Source: Streptomyces sp. ISL-100 (lineage in GTDB: Bacteria; Actinomycetota; Actinomycetes; Streptomycetales; Streptomycetaceae). Taken from it: a stretch of DNA of 64,000 nucleotides. Positions 7,554-15,223 of the stretch are shown here, piece by piece. Numbering within the stretch: the stretch's first letter is position 1; each line of letters opens with the position of its first letter. The notes beneath the pieces were generated by a model. That model worked only from the letters and a program-made list of their open reading frames with translations, made no database searches and was not told the origin of the DNA. A program made the translations under genes and the position numbers. Where the stretch lies: contig NZ_JAGGOK010000049.1 of NCBI RefSeq assembly GCF_018614615.1, forward strand, positions 1 through 64,000, in the 5' to 3' direction.

Positions 7554-8402
7554 TTGTCCCGCCCGGTCCTTCCCTCCCTCTCCTCCCACCGCACGTCCAA
7601 CCCGCCACCCCACCGCCCGCAGCCCGCCAAGTACGCCCCCGAGCGGTACGCGCTCGGCGCCGCCGGGGCCGTCATCGTGGCCCTGACCGCCGCCGGGTTC
7701 TGGCTCTCCTACGCCCACCTCGCCGAGGTCGCCGGACAGCACGGTCTGGGCAGCTCGCCCATCCGGCAGTGGGCGTGGCCCGCGACCTTGGACGCGTTCA
7801 TCGTCGCCGGCGAACTGCTCATGCTCAGGGCAGGGCTGCGCGCGGTCACCGACGGTTGGGCCGTCGCCCTGACGGCCACCGGATCGGTCGGCTCCATCGC
7901 GCTCAACGTGGCCGGAGTCGGTGGCACGGGCCGACCGGGCCCCGTGCCCGTACTCGACTACGTCGTCGCCGCAGTGCCCCCGACCGCCGCCCTGCTGGCC
8001 TTCGCCGTACTCATGCGGCAGATCCACCAGCTCGTAGACCGGACCACCACCGCGACCAAAGCAGAGCTCGCCCCGCTGCTCGAAGCGTCCGCCGGTCCTT
8101 CCGACCAGTACCCCGCCCCCCTCACCGAACTTCCGGCGGGCACTTCCGCTCAGCGGGCGGAAGAGCAGCCGCAGCCGAGCGGCAAGCCACGCAGTGGCCG
8201 ACCGGCCGGCGCGACGGTCGATGAACTCGTGGAGATCGGAAGGACCGCCGCGGCCCAGAAAGGGAGGCTGACCCGTGAATGCGTCCAGCGAGCCGTACGG
8301 GCCAAGGGACTTACGGTCGGCGGCAAACGGCTCACCGAGGTGATGAACATCCTCCGGGCCGAATCCACCACCACGAACGGCACCGGGCCGAAGGACGACT
8401 GA
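7554..8402 (+). CDS. DUF2637 membrane protein (Spd-like)
   Basis: A 282-residue protein with an N-terminal membrane domain: hydrophobic segments near residues 33-55, 75-95, 105-125 and 140-160, with the short motif ATLDAFIVAGELLMLRAG. DUF2637 proteins are found on Streptomyces conjugative plasmids and are linked to intramycelial spread. The C-terminal half is soluble, with a putative DNA-binding segment (GATVDELVEIGRTAAAQKGRLTRE onward). The TTG start at 7554 follows AGGAG at 8 nt. It precedes the mobilization genes. Confidence 0.75.
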   Translation: MSRPVLPSLSSHRTSNPPPHRPQPAKYAPERYALGAAGAVIVALTAAGFWLSYAHLAEVAGQHGLGSSPIRQWAWPATLDAFIVAGELLMLRAGLRAVTDGWAVALTATGSVGSIALNVAGVGGTGRPGPVPVLDYVVAAVPPTAALLAFAVLMRQIHQLVDRTTTATKAELAPLLEASAGPSDQYPAPLTELPAGTSAQRAEEQPQPSGKPRSGRPAGATVDELVEIGRTAAAQKGRLTRECVQRAVRAKGLTVGGKRLTEVMNILRAESTTTNGTGPKDD

Positions 8403-8539
8403 CCGCCCGGCCGGTGGGCGCAACCCGCGCGCTCACCGGCTCCCCGGCCCCTCACCGTCCGACTGTGTATCCACACCTGTGGACGGGCCGACGGCCACCC
8501 ACGCCGCCGACCCGCCCGCACCACTACGGAGATTGAGCT

Positions 8540-9283
8540 GTGACGTACGACCCGCACCATCCCGAGAGCGACCCGGCCGAACCGCAGCCATCGACGAAGC
8601 CGACGAAACCGACCACGCCACTGGAACGTCTGCGCCGGGCGTTCGGACGGGCGGCTCCTGGCGGAGCCAGTAGTACCCCGAGTCCGACTCATGGTCGGTC
8701 TTCGGGGATCTCCGCCCCGGGGGTGGCGGAGACGGCCCAGCGCCAGGGGGCGCCGGACCGGGAGGTCGGGGCCGAGGAAGGCCCCGACCCGGACACGCTT
8801 CACGCCGCCCAGCAAGCGATCCTCCGCCCGACGCGTACTGACGTCCCCGCCGTCGGCGAACTCCCTGTGCAGAGCGTCCAGCCAACGATCCGCCGGTTCA
8901 CCGGCGACGCGCGCCTTAAGCGCGTCGGCCCCTTGCGCTTCACCGCCGACGAGCGCACCAGCCTGCACGAGGCCGCAGCCGAGCACGGCTACAAAGGCGA
9001 ATCCGGTTTCGCCGCCGATGTCGTCCTCGCCTTCATCGACGGCCGCTTCACCGCGAACCTCCCCCTGTCCGAGGACCGCCGCCGCACCCACATGTTCCGA
9101 GCGCAGGTCCTGCGCGCCCTCAATCGCACTGGCGTCAACGTCAACCAGATCGCCCGCGCCCTCAACAGCGACTACACCCCGCCCGACATCCGCCAGCGCC
9201 TCGACGAACTCCACCGCCTGCTCACCCTGATCGCTGAGGCTCTGCGTCAGCCCACCGACCCGAGGGAGGACTTGCCCGCGTGA
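8540..9283 (+). CDS. MobC-like relaxosome accessory protein
   Basis: A 247-residue protein. Residues 1-110 are Pro/Ser/Thr-rich and poorly structured. The C-terminal half has features of MobC-type proteins: RFTADERTSLHEAAAEHGY, then RTGVNVNQIARALN, close to the conserved GxNxNQIARxLN motif. MobC proteins help the relaxase open oriT. The GTG start is at 8540. The stop overlaps the relaxase start by 4 nt (GTGA), indicating translational coupling. Three hairpins at 8653-8732 lie inside its low-complexity N-terminal part. Confidence 0.78.
   Translation: MTYDPHHPESDPAEPQPSTKPTKPTTPLERLRRAFGRAAPGGASSTPSPTHGRSSGISAPGVAETAQRQGAPDREVGAEEGPDPDTLHAAQQAILRPTRTDVPAVGELPVQSVQPTIRRFTGDARLKRVGPLRFTADERTSLHEAAAEHGYKGESGFAADVVLAFIDGRFTANLPLSEDRRRTHMFRAQVLRALNRTGVNVNQIARALNSDYTPPDIRQRLDELHRLLTLIAEALRQPTDPREDLPA
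8653..8732. other. Candidate oriT: three tandem hairpins
   Basis: GGCTCC-TGGC-GGAGCC (8653-8668), a longer interrupted stem CCCCGA..CCGAC/GTCGG..TCGGGG (8676-8707), and TCTCCGCC/GGCGGAGA with an 8-nt loop (8709-8732). Stacked inverted repeats just upstream of mobC/relaxase sequences are typical of origins of transfer. That they fall within a low-complexity coding stretch supports a DNA-level role, but no nic site can be assigned. Confidence 0.4.
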
Positions 9284-11004
9284 TCGCCGCCATCAAACCG
9301 GCCGGGTCCAACACCCGCGGTCTGCTCGCCTACCTTTACGGTCCCGGCCGGCACGACGAACACTTCGACCCGCACCTCGTCGCCGGCTTCGCCATGCTCG
9401 GCATGCCCGACCCCGGCCGTGACGAAAACGCCACCCTGACCGAACTCGGCCACTACCTGGACGAGCCCGTACGCCTACGCAATAACGAGTTCGGCAAGCC
9501 TGTCACCGAGTACGTCTGGCACTGCCCCGTCCGCGCAGCACCCGAAGACCGCTACCTCTCCGACACCGAGTGGGGCGAGATCGCCCAGCGCATCGTTCAG
9601 GCCGCTGGCATTGCCTCCGCACGCGATGATCTGGCCTGCCGGTGGATCGCCGTACGTCATGCCGACGACCACATCCACATCGTCGCGACCACCGTCCGCG
9701 AAGACGGCCGCCGCCCCAAGCTCCACGACAGCGGCATCCGCGTCGGCGACGAATGCCGGACGATCGAAAGGGACTACGGGCTGCGCCGCCTGAGGAAGGG
9801 CGACCGCACCGGCACCCGGCGCCCCACCCAGGCCGAGATGCACAAAGCCGATCGCCTCGGCTGGGAGCAGACCAGCCGAGAGTGGCTCCAGGACCGCATC
9901 CGCGCCGCCATCCCGCACGCCACCAGCGTCGAGGAACTCCTCGCCTACCTCGAAGCCGGCGACATCCTGGTCAAGCCCCGTCGCGGCCCCTCTGGAGACC
10001 TCCTCGGCTACGCCGTAGGCCGCCCCGATGACCTGAACAAGGACGGCGAGCAGATCTACCACCCCGGCGGGAAGATCGCCCCCGACCTGTCGCTGCCCAA
10101 GCTGAAGGTCCGCCTGGAGACCAGCGCACCGGAGGAACACCCCACCGCCCGGCGTAACCGATCTACCACCGCCTGGCATCAGGCCACCGACGCCCTCGAC
10201 ACCCTGCACACGGAAACCACCAACACGGACGCCGACGAAGACGCGCGGGCGCAGGCGCAGATCAGCGCCTTGGGCGAACTTATCGAAGCCACCGCCCAGA
10301 AAGCCCCCGCCGATATCCGAGCGCAACTGCAGGCGGCCAGCCGGGCATTCGCCCGTGCCCAGCGCTCTCAAATCCGAGCCGAAGACCGCGTCGCCCACGC
10401 TCTGCGGTCCGCCGCCCGCGACATCGTCAACACCGCCACTGGCCCTGACGGCAGCGCCCTAGTCGCCTTGACCGCCGCACTCGTCTGGGCCGTTGTCCTC
10501 GCCGGACAGTGGCACGATGCCAAGGGCCACGCTCACCAGGCCGACGCCGCCCGCGAAGCCGTCCAGCATCTTCAATCAGCAGCCGACACTGCGCTCGCCG
10601 CGACGCTCACCGAGCTGGCAGGGCGCCCCTTCAAGGAGGAGTTCCGTCGAACGCTGGCCAACGACGTGCACGCTGCGGTGCCCGAACACGCCGATCGGAT
10701 TCTGGCTGACCCTGGCTGGCCTGCACTTGCCACTGTCCTGGCCGACGCTGAAGCTGGCGGCCACAAACCCCACCAGCTCCTCAAGGAAGCCGCCGCCCGC
10801 CGTGAGCTCGGCACCGCCCACAGGCCCGCCCGTGTCCTGATCACCCGCATCCAGCACACCAGCCGCAATCCCGCACCCAACCGCCGCGCCGAAGCAGCCC
10901 GCCTACGGAGCACCACCGCGTCAGCCTTCGGCGTGCCGTCCCCCGGCACCCAGCCGCGCACGGCAATCGCTCCCAAGAGCCAGCCGAGCCGACCTCGCCG
11001 CTGA
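9280..11004 (+). CDS. MOBP-type relaxase
   Basis: A 574-residue relaxase/mobilization nuclease that would nick oriT and lead single-stranded DNA transfer. The HUH motif RHADDHIHIVAT (His127, His131, His133) binds the metal. The catalytic Tyr is probably one of those in the first 70 residues (LLAYLYGPG). After about residue 190 the protein is helical, with a hydrophobic segment at about 390-406 (ALVALTAALVWAVVLAG) that could anchor it to the membrane. The GTG start overlaps the mobC stop by 4 nt. A relaxase with MobC but no coupling protein suggests the element uses another element's transfer machinery. Confidence 0.88.
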   Translation: MIAAIKPAGSNTRGLLAYLYGPGRHDEHFDPHLVAGFAMLGMPDPGRDENATLTELGHYLDEPVRLRNNEFGKPVTEYVWHCPVRAAPEDRYLSDTEWGEIAQRIVQAAGIASARDDLACRWIAVRHADDHIHIVATTVREDGRRPKLHDSGIRVGDECRTIERDYGLRRLRKGDRTGTRRPTQAEMHKADRLGWEQTSREWLQDRIRAAIPHATSVEELLAYLEAGDILVKPRRGPSGDLLGYAVGRPDDLNKDGEQIYHPGGKIAPDLSLPKLKVRLETSAPEEHPTARRNRSTTAWHQATDALDTLHTETTNTDADEDARAQAQISALGELIEATAQKAPADIRAQLQAASRAFARAQRSQIRAEDRVAHALRSAARDIVNTATGPDGSALVALTAALVWAVVLAGQWHDAKGHAHQADAAREAVQHLQSAADTALAATLTELAGRPFKEEFRRTLANDVHAAVPEHADRILADPGWPALATVLADAEAGGHKPHQLLKEAAARRELGTAHRPARVLITRIQHTSRNPAPNRRAEAARLRSTTASAFGVPSPGTQPRTAIAPKSQPSRPRR

Positions 11005-11122
11005 CCGTTGAGGAGAGCCAGATTCGTGGAGACCGGTCAGCAACAGGGGCCCACCCCCAGCCACACTCATCGCCACCCCATCTGGAGCCAGCCAACGCCG
11101 CTGATGCGCGTGGGTATCAAAA

Positions 11123-11158
11123 GCTGGGCCGGTCACCACGCCTGGTGACCGGCCCAGC
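11123..11158. terminator. Bidirectional terminator
   Basis: Perfect 16-bp arms (GCTGGGCCGGTCACCA and complement) with a CGCC loop, between the convergent relaxase gene and the block A operon. Confidence 0.85.
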
Positions 11159-11226
11159 CGCCGGAGAGCGCCAACGCCCCGAGAGCACTGCGAAGCGGCG
11201 TCACAGACTCGCTGCCTCCGACGGCC

Positions 11227-11598
11227 TCATCCACGACTGAACATGCCGCCCCGCGCGCGATGCCTTCCGACACGGCGTCCGCCAGACTGCTCAGGCGTGG
11301 AAGCCGTGCTGACCGGGGCCGGACGAGCCGGTTCATCGTGAAGGAGAAGGGATTGCCAGACCTGCTCCTGCAAGACGCGGATGCACGGGCCGCAGGCGAA
11401 CATGGCTGCCTGGGCGCCAGCCACACTCACGGGGCCGATCCATAGAACACGGGTCCAACGCTGGCCGCAGTAGAGCCAGCAGAATCCGTCCGTCCACGTA
11501 TTGCCGTCGTCCGTGTCTGCCGCAGCGGGCAGACCGCCGCGCGCGAACTCGGCGATGCCGGGTATGACCCGAGGTGTCACGGCCAGTTCTATAAACAC
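11227..11598 (-). CDS. Small protein with paired cysteines
   Basis: A 123-residue protein, last gene of the five-gene block A operon, 16 bp after the CYTH gene. The core TDGFCWLYCGQ ... MFACGPCIRVL has two Cys pairs (CxxxC and CxxC) spaced as in a zinc ribbon; the last 35 residues are Arg/Ser/Gly-rich. Its role is unknown. GTG 11598 is preceded by GAGG at 8 nt; a second GTG seven codons later is possible. The coding assignment rests on the conserved-looking core and operon position. Confidence 0.55.
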   Translation of the reverse strand: MFIELAVTPRVIPGIAEFARGGLPAAADTDDGNTWTDGFCWLYCGQRWTRVLWIGPVSVAGAQAAMFACGPCIRVLQEQVWQSLLLHDEPARPAPVSTASTPEQSGGRRVGRHRARGGMFSRG

Positions 11599-11614
11599 AG
11601 CTCGGTCCTCAAGA

Positions 11615-12208
11615 TCACTCGCTCGGGACAGCTGCCCTGGCCGCAGCCTGCTTGTCGGCGTCGGCGAAGAGGAGGGTGGGTTCGGCCAGGATGTCCCTGC
11701 CGGACTCGCTCTTGTAGATCTCATCGACGCTGCCGAAGCGTGCTTCGGAGTAGTCGAGGTCGAGCAGGGCGGCTGCCTGGCGGACCGATGCCTCGTCGGG
11801 GCCCTCGATCTCGACGAAGGTGGGGAGGTCCGGCCAGGTGTCGAAGTCGAAGTCGAAGGCGACTTCGCCGAGGCGCCATTCCTCGCGGTAGTTCTCCTGG
11901 TACCGGACCTCGCGCATGCCGAGGCTGCGCAGGATCTCGGCCATGGCGTGCAGGTCCGTGACCTCGGTCTCGATCTCGGTGGTGCCGTTGATCGTGGTGG
12001 CGTCGGTGACCTGCTTGAGCGTGAGCGTCGATCGGGTGCCCTCGTCCCGAAGCCGCACCCAGGCCCCTCCTTCGAGTGCGTCGTTCTCGAAGATCTTGCG
12101 GGTCAGGAGGGTGCGGGGGAACGCTTGGGTGGCGCCCAAGGCGGTCAGCTGGGTCTGGAGGCCGGCGACGTCGATGGCGAGAAACTTGGCCTCGTACTCG
12201 TGCTTCAC
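11615..12208 (-). CDS. CYTH-domain (triphosphate tunnel) protein
   Basis: A 197-residue CYTH-superfamily protein, the fold of class IV adenylate cyclase and thiamine/inorganic triphosphatases. The defining ExExK motif is at residues 4-8 (EYEAK). Further tunnel residues appear as WVRLRDEG, TLTLKQV, IETEV, a Tyr-Arg-Glu run and FVEIEG. The family acts on the triphosphate of nucleotides or other organic triphosphates with divalent metal. It lies 16 bp behind the methyltransferase gene in an operon with a nucleotide kinase and a radical SAM enzyme, so a triphosphorylated product of that pathway is a reasonable substrate. Adenylate cyclase activity cannot be excluded. Confidence 0.85.
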   Translation of the reverse strand: MKHEYEAKFLAIDVAGLQTQLTALGATQAFPRTLLTRKIFENDALEGGAWVRLRDEGTRSTLTLKQVTDATTINGTTEIETEVTDLHAMAEILRSLGMREVRYQENYREEWRLGEVAFDFDFDTWPDLPTFVEIEGPDEASVRQAAALLDLDYSEARFGSVDEIYKSESGRDILAEPTLLFADADKQAAARAAVPSE

Positions 12209-12224
12209 GGGTTCTTCCTTCGTA

Positions 12225-12872
12225 CTAGGAGGGGGTGCGGGCCGCGAGAAGCAGGCCCATCCGGTGGGTGTGGTCCTGGAGCTGGCCGATGTGCGCTCGC
12301 TCGGCGAACTCGTTCGTGCGCAGGGTCAGCAGGACATTCCAGTCGCCGATGAAGTGGCGCCTGAGCTTCTCGGGGGACGTGTAGTGATCGATCAGGTGCT
12401 GGCGCTGGGTGACAGGCATCATGAACTCCGCCCCGTACAGGCCGCTCTGGCCGACAGAGGACTGCATGCGGGTGACGAAATCAGCGAGCGGGCGATGATG
12501 GTTGGCACTGTAATGCCAGGAGCAGCTCGTCCAGATGGCATCGCAGGGCGTGCCCGAAGGCTCCCATTGGAGGTAGTCCTCCTCCACGATCTGCACGCGG
12601 TCGTGGAGCGATTCGAGCTTGAGGCGGTCGACGAGGCCCATGGCGTGGGCCCGGTTGTCACCCGGGAGGATGACCTCGCCTCCGTGCAGGGCGAGGGGGT
12701 CGTGCTCTACGGCGATCACCTGGTAGCCGGCGGCGGCCAGAGGCAGGACGAACTTTCCGTCGCTCGCCCCCACAACCATGACCGTGGCGTCAGGAGCGGC
12801 ACGCTCCTTCAGCGCGGCGAGGAACTGGGGGAAGAACGTGAGGGTGTGCTCCCACAGGCTCTGCGTCTGCAC
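12225..12872 (-). CDS. Class I SAM-dependent methyltransferase-like protein
   Basis: A 215-residue Rossmann-fold protein. Motif I is VMVVGASDGKFVLPLAAAGY (about residues 28-47), followed by the acidic end of beta-2 (VIAVEHD) and a motif IV region DAIWTSCSWHYS. G-A-S-D-G-K replaces the commoner GxGxG but fits the nucleotide loop. The substrate is unknown. GTG 12872 follows AAGGAG at 9 nt. The start lies 83 bp inside the kinase gene, an unusually long overlap. Confidence 0.78.
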   Translation of the reverse strand: MQTQSLWEHTLTFFPQFLAALKERAAPDATVMVVGASDGKFVLPLAAAGYQVIAVEHDPLALHGGEVILPGDNRAHAMGLVDRLKLESLHDRVQIVEEDYLQWEPSGTPCDAIWTSCSWHYSANHHRPLADFVTRMQSSVGQSGLYGAEFMMPVTQRQHLIDHYTSPEKLRRHFIGDWNVLLTLRTNEFAERAHIGQLQDHTHRMGLLLAARTPS

Positions 12873-13431
12873 GGTAGTGGGCTCCTTGCGTGTCGATGGA
12901 CAAGATCGTCTGGAGGACCTCGTCGGGGTCCAGATGCGTGGTGTCCACGTGGTGCATCGGGAACTGGGCATAGACGCCGGTAATGCGGTCTGCCACCGCT
13001 TCCGCCAGAACGTCCCAGCGGGAGGCCGGCTTGATGCGCTCAGCGAGTCGACGCCCGCGCTCGTCCTTGCCGCACGTCAGTTGGTACGTCACGGGTTGGG
13101 GCAGGCTTGGCGGGAGGCTGATGCCGAGGCTGGAGCCGAGTGCCTGGTGGTTGGCCAGGCAGCGGGCGAAGTAGCTCTCCACGACCACTGGGGTGCCCTC
13201 GGTCAGGAGGCGCTGGATCTCATCGGTCACGGTGAACAGCGCGGATAGGTAGAAGCACATCCGGGCCTCGGTGTTTCCGCGCCGGTCCACCTCACGGCGC
13301 AGAGGCTGGTAGAAGAGCGGCACGGTCGGGACCAGGACGGCCCGGCGGGCCGCTGCCAGCATCGGGGCGATGGTCGACTTTCCGGTGCCGCGGAGCCCTT
13401 CGAGGCTCTCGAACAGCGGACTGTCAGACAC
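12790..13431 (-). CDS. Thymidylate kinase-like P-loop kinase
   Basis: A 213-residue protein whose Walker A GLRGTGKS (residues 12-19) and overall layout resemble dTMP/deoxynucleoside kinases (FESLEGLRGTGKST; later VVVESYFAR, like the DR(Y/F) loop; then a lid-like KDERGRRLAERI). It should phosphorylate a nucleotide or nucleoside analogue. The GTG start at 13431 overlaps the end of the radical SAM gene by 8 bp. The last 35 residues are low-complexity and overlap the methyltransferase gene in another frame, so the functional fold probably ends near LQTILSID. It is unlikely to be the housekeeping dTMP kinase because of its sequence and position. Confidence 0.75.
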   Translation of the reverse strand: MSDSPLFESLEGLRGTGKSTIAPMLAAARRAVLVPTVPLFYQPLRREVDRRGNTEARMCFYLSALFTVTDEIQRLLTEGTPVVVESYFARCLANHQALGSSLGISLPPSLPQPVTYQLTCGKDERGRRLAERIKPASRWDVLAEAVADRITGVYAQFPMHHVDTTHLDPDEVLQTILSIDTQGAHYRADAEPVGAHPHVLPPVPRRAEGACRS

Positions 13432-14326
13432 GGCCGTACACCACGTCCGGCACCGCGAGCGTGAGCTCGTCGGTGGGCGACGGCCGGTGGTCGATGTGGC
13501 TGGCGAGCTTGTCGTACCAGAAGGCGTGCGAGTCCTTACCGACAGCCTTGCAGGACATGGTGAGCGCGCCGCGGGGGTCGGCCTCGATCCGCTCGATCTC
13601 CACGGGGCGTCCGGCAGGAATGCAGGCAACCGGGGCACCATGCTCGGACAGGTCCTCGTCGACGATCACCTCGATCTCCAGCTCGGCCGCATCCAGCCGG
13701 CCTCGAAGCCGGGTGTAGGCCGCAGGGTCGGTGATCAGGAGCTCGGGGTGATCGGCCGCGTTGCCGACCGGTCGGAGGCAGTGCAGTTTCAGCTGCTCCA
13801 CCCCGTAGCCCTGAAGTGTGCGAGCGAGTGGCAGCACCTCCTCGATGTTGCGTGAGGTGACTGTCATGGTCGCCCCGGCGCGGACACCAAGTCGCTGGGC
13901 GATTTCGAGGGCGCTCAACGCACTGCGGTAGCTGCCGAACTTGCGGATGTGGTCATTGGTCGAACCGATGCCCTCCAGCGATACCCGGAGCAAGTCCAGG
14001 TCGGGGGCGATCTCGGTCAGCCGGCGCTCGATCCGGTAGCCGTTGGTGCAGATCTCGACCCGCATCCGCAGATCCCGCTTGGCGTACTGGACGACCTGGG
14101 TGAGGTCTCTGTAGACGAACGGTTCGCCGCCCAGCAGGGTGACAGCCTCAGTGCCGTACTCGTCGCGCATGAGCGTGAGGAGGTTGATCGCCTCGTCTGC
14201 GGTGAAGGCGTCGGCGTGCTGGAGTCGCTTGCCGTGGAAGCAGTGCAGACATTCGAAGTTGCAGCGGTACAGCAGCTGCAGGTACAGCATCCGGATCCTG
14301 CGGATCCCGGTGACTTCCCTGATCAT
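13424..14326 (-). CDS. Radical SAM enzyme
   Basis: A 300-residue radical SAM protein. Cys22, Cys26 and Cys29 (CNFECLHC) bind the 4Fe-4S cluster. GGEPF (66-70), ICTNGYRI and LRVSLEG mark successive strands of the partial TIM barrel. Two further cysteines near the C-terminus (VACIPAG, MSCKAVG) may bind an auxiliary site, but there is no clear SPASM domain. The ATG follows GGGAG at 6 nt. It is the first gene of the operon kinase-methyltransferase-CYTH-small protein. Nearest families are MoaA/PqqE-like; the substrate is unknown, and a nucleotide is suggested only by the neighbours. Confidence 0.88.
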   Translation of the reverse strand: MIREVTGIRRIRMLYLQLLYRCNFECLHCFHGKRLQHADAFTADEAINLLTLMRDEYGTEAVTLLGGEPFVYRDLTQVVQYAKRDLRMRVEICTNGYRIERRLTEIAPDLDLLRVSLEGIGSTNDHIRKFGSYRSALSALEIAQRLGVRAGATMTVTSRNIEEVLPLARTLQGYGVEQLKLHCLRPVGNAADHPELLITDPAAYTRLRGRLDAAELEIEVIVDEDLSEHGAPVACIPAGRPVEIERIEADPRGALTMSCKAVGKDSHAFWYDKLASHIDHRPSPTDELTLAVPDVVYGRV

Positions 14327-14433
14327 GCGGGTCTCCCTCGGGCGTTTGCCTGGTGGGAGACTTGATATTGGCGGGATAGGTACGGACCCCGTCACCGCGT
14401 ATCGGGACGCTCCGAGGACGTCCTGGGACGTTT

Positions 14434-15126
14434 TCAGGAAGCCGCGAATGCCTCCAGGATCCCGAGCACACGAGTAGTGTCCATCAGGTCGGGCAGCACC
14501 CTCTGAGCACCGGCAGCGGCCAGGTCTTCAGCGCTGTGGACGCCGGAGGCGACCGCGATGATCTCTGAGCCCGTGGCGATCGCGGCCTCAACGTCCCTGG
14601 GCGTATCGCCCACGAGTACGACGGGCACGTCGTTGCGCGCGCCTCGGAGTCGCTGGGCACGCTCACGGGCGACAGCGACCAAATCCGGCCGCTGAAGAGC
14701 GTCAGCCCCGTAGGCACCAACTTGCAGATCGAGCAGGGAGTCAAGGCCGAACGCCGATACCTTCACCCGAGCGTTGGCCGCAATATTGCCCGTGAGCACC
14801 GAGGACACCCAGGCATTGCGTACGGAGGCGTTCTTCAAAATTTCCCGCACGCCGGGCAAGGCCGTGCCGCGTCGGCTGAGCTCGGAAAGGCGTGCTTCCC
14901 CTGCGGCGGTGAGAGCCTCCTCGACAGTGGCCCAGTCCGGCTCGGCCACACCGTTTCGGTGGAACATGTCGCGCATGATCAGACGGTCCGTACGGCCTTC
15001 CGTCCGCGCCGGCCCCATGGGCCCTCTCCCCGACAGTGCCGTGAAGGCAGCGGCGTAAATCTCCTTGCTGACCCCGGCATTCTCGATAAGCGTGTGGTCG
15101 ATGTCCCACAGGACGATGAGCTCCAT
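14434..15126 (-). CDS. HAD-family phosphatase
   Basis: A 230-residue HAD hydrolase, phosphoglycolate phosphatase/PgmB-like, with a helical cap. The nucleophile motif DIDHT is at residues 8-12, the conserved Thr/Ser in SSVLTGN, and the acidic motif IV in VLVGDTPRDVEAA. It would dephosphorylate a small phosphate ester. Start is ATG at 15126; TACGCT is 6 nt upstream and there is no Shine-Dalgarno, so the mRNA may be leaderless. It is divergent from the HTH gene, with 107 bp separating it from the radical SAM operon downstream. Confidence 0.85.
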   Translation of the reverse strand: MELIVLWDIDHTLIENAGVSKEIYAAAFTALSGRGPMGPARTEGRTDRLIMRDMFHRNGVAEPDWATVEEALTAAGEARLSELSRRGTALPGVREILKNASVRNAWVSSVLTGNIAANARVKVSAFGLDSLLDLQVGAYGADALQRPDLVAVARERAQRLRGARNDVPVVLVGDTPRDVEAAIATGSEIIAVASGVHSAEDLAAAGAQRVLPDLMDTTRVLGILEAFAAS

Positions 15127-15187
15127 ACGCCCAGCGTAAGCACCGTGGCCGTGCCGTCGACCTCCCGCAGAACGTCCCGTAACGTCC

Positions 15188-15223
15188 TTGCCGCTCCCGG
15201 CCCCTTCAGCTTGTATGGCGCCT
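15188..15223 (+). promoter_or_regulatory. Sigma-70-type promoter, leaderless mRNA
   Basis: TTGCCG (15188-15193), a 17-bp spacer, then TTGTAT (15211-15216), 7 nt before the GTG at 15224. The arrangement places the transcription start at or next to the start codon. Confidence 0.65.

Noticed and set aside
13424-14326. Radical SAM protein as a prokaryotic viperin
   Set aside because: The CNFECLHCFH segment and nearby nucleotide kinase are suggestive, but the rest (GGEPF, TNGYRI, SLEG order and the C-terminus) follows MoaA/PqqE-like proteins and viperin-specific blocks are not seen.
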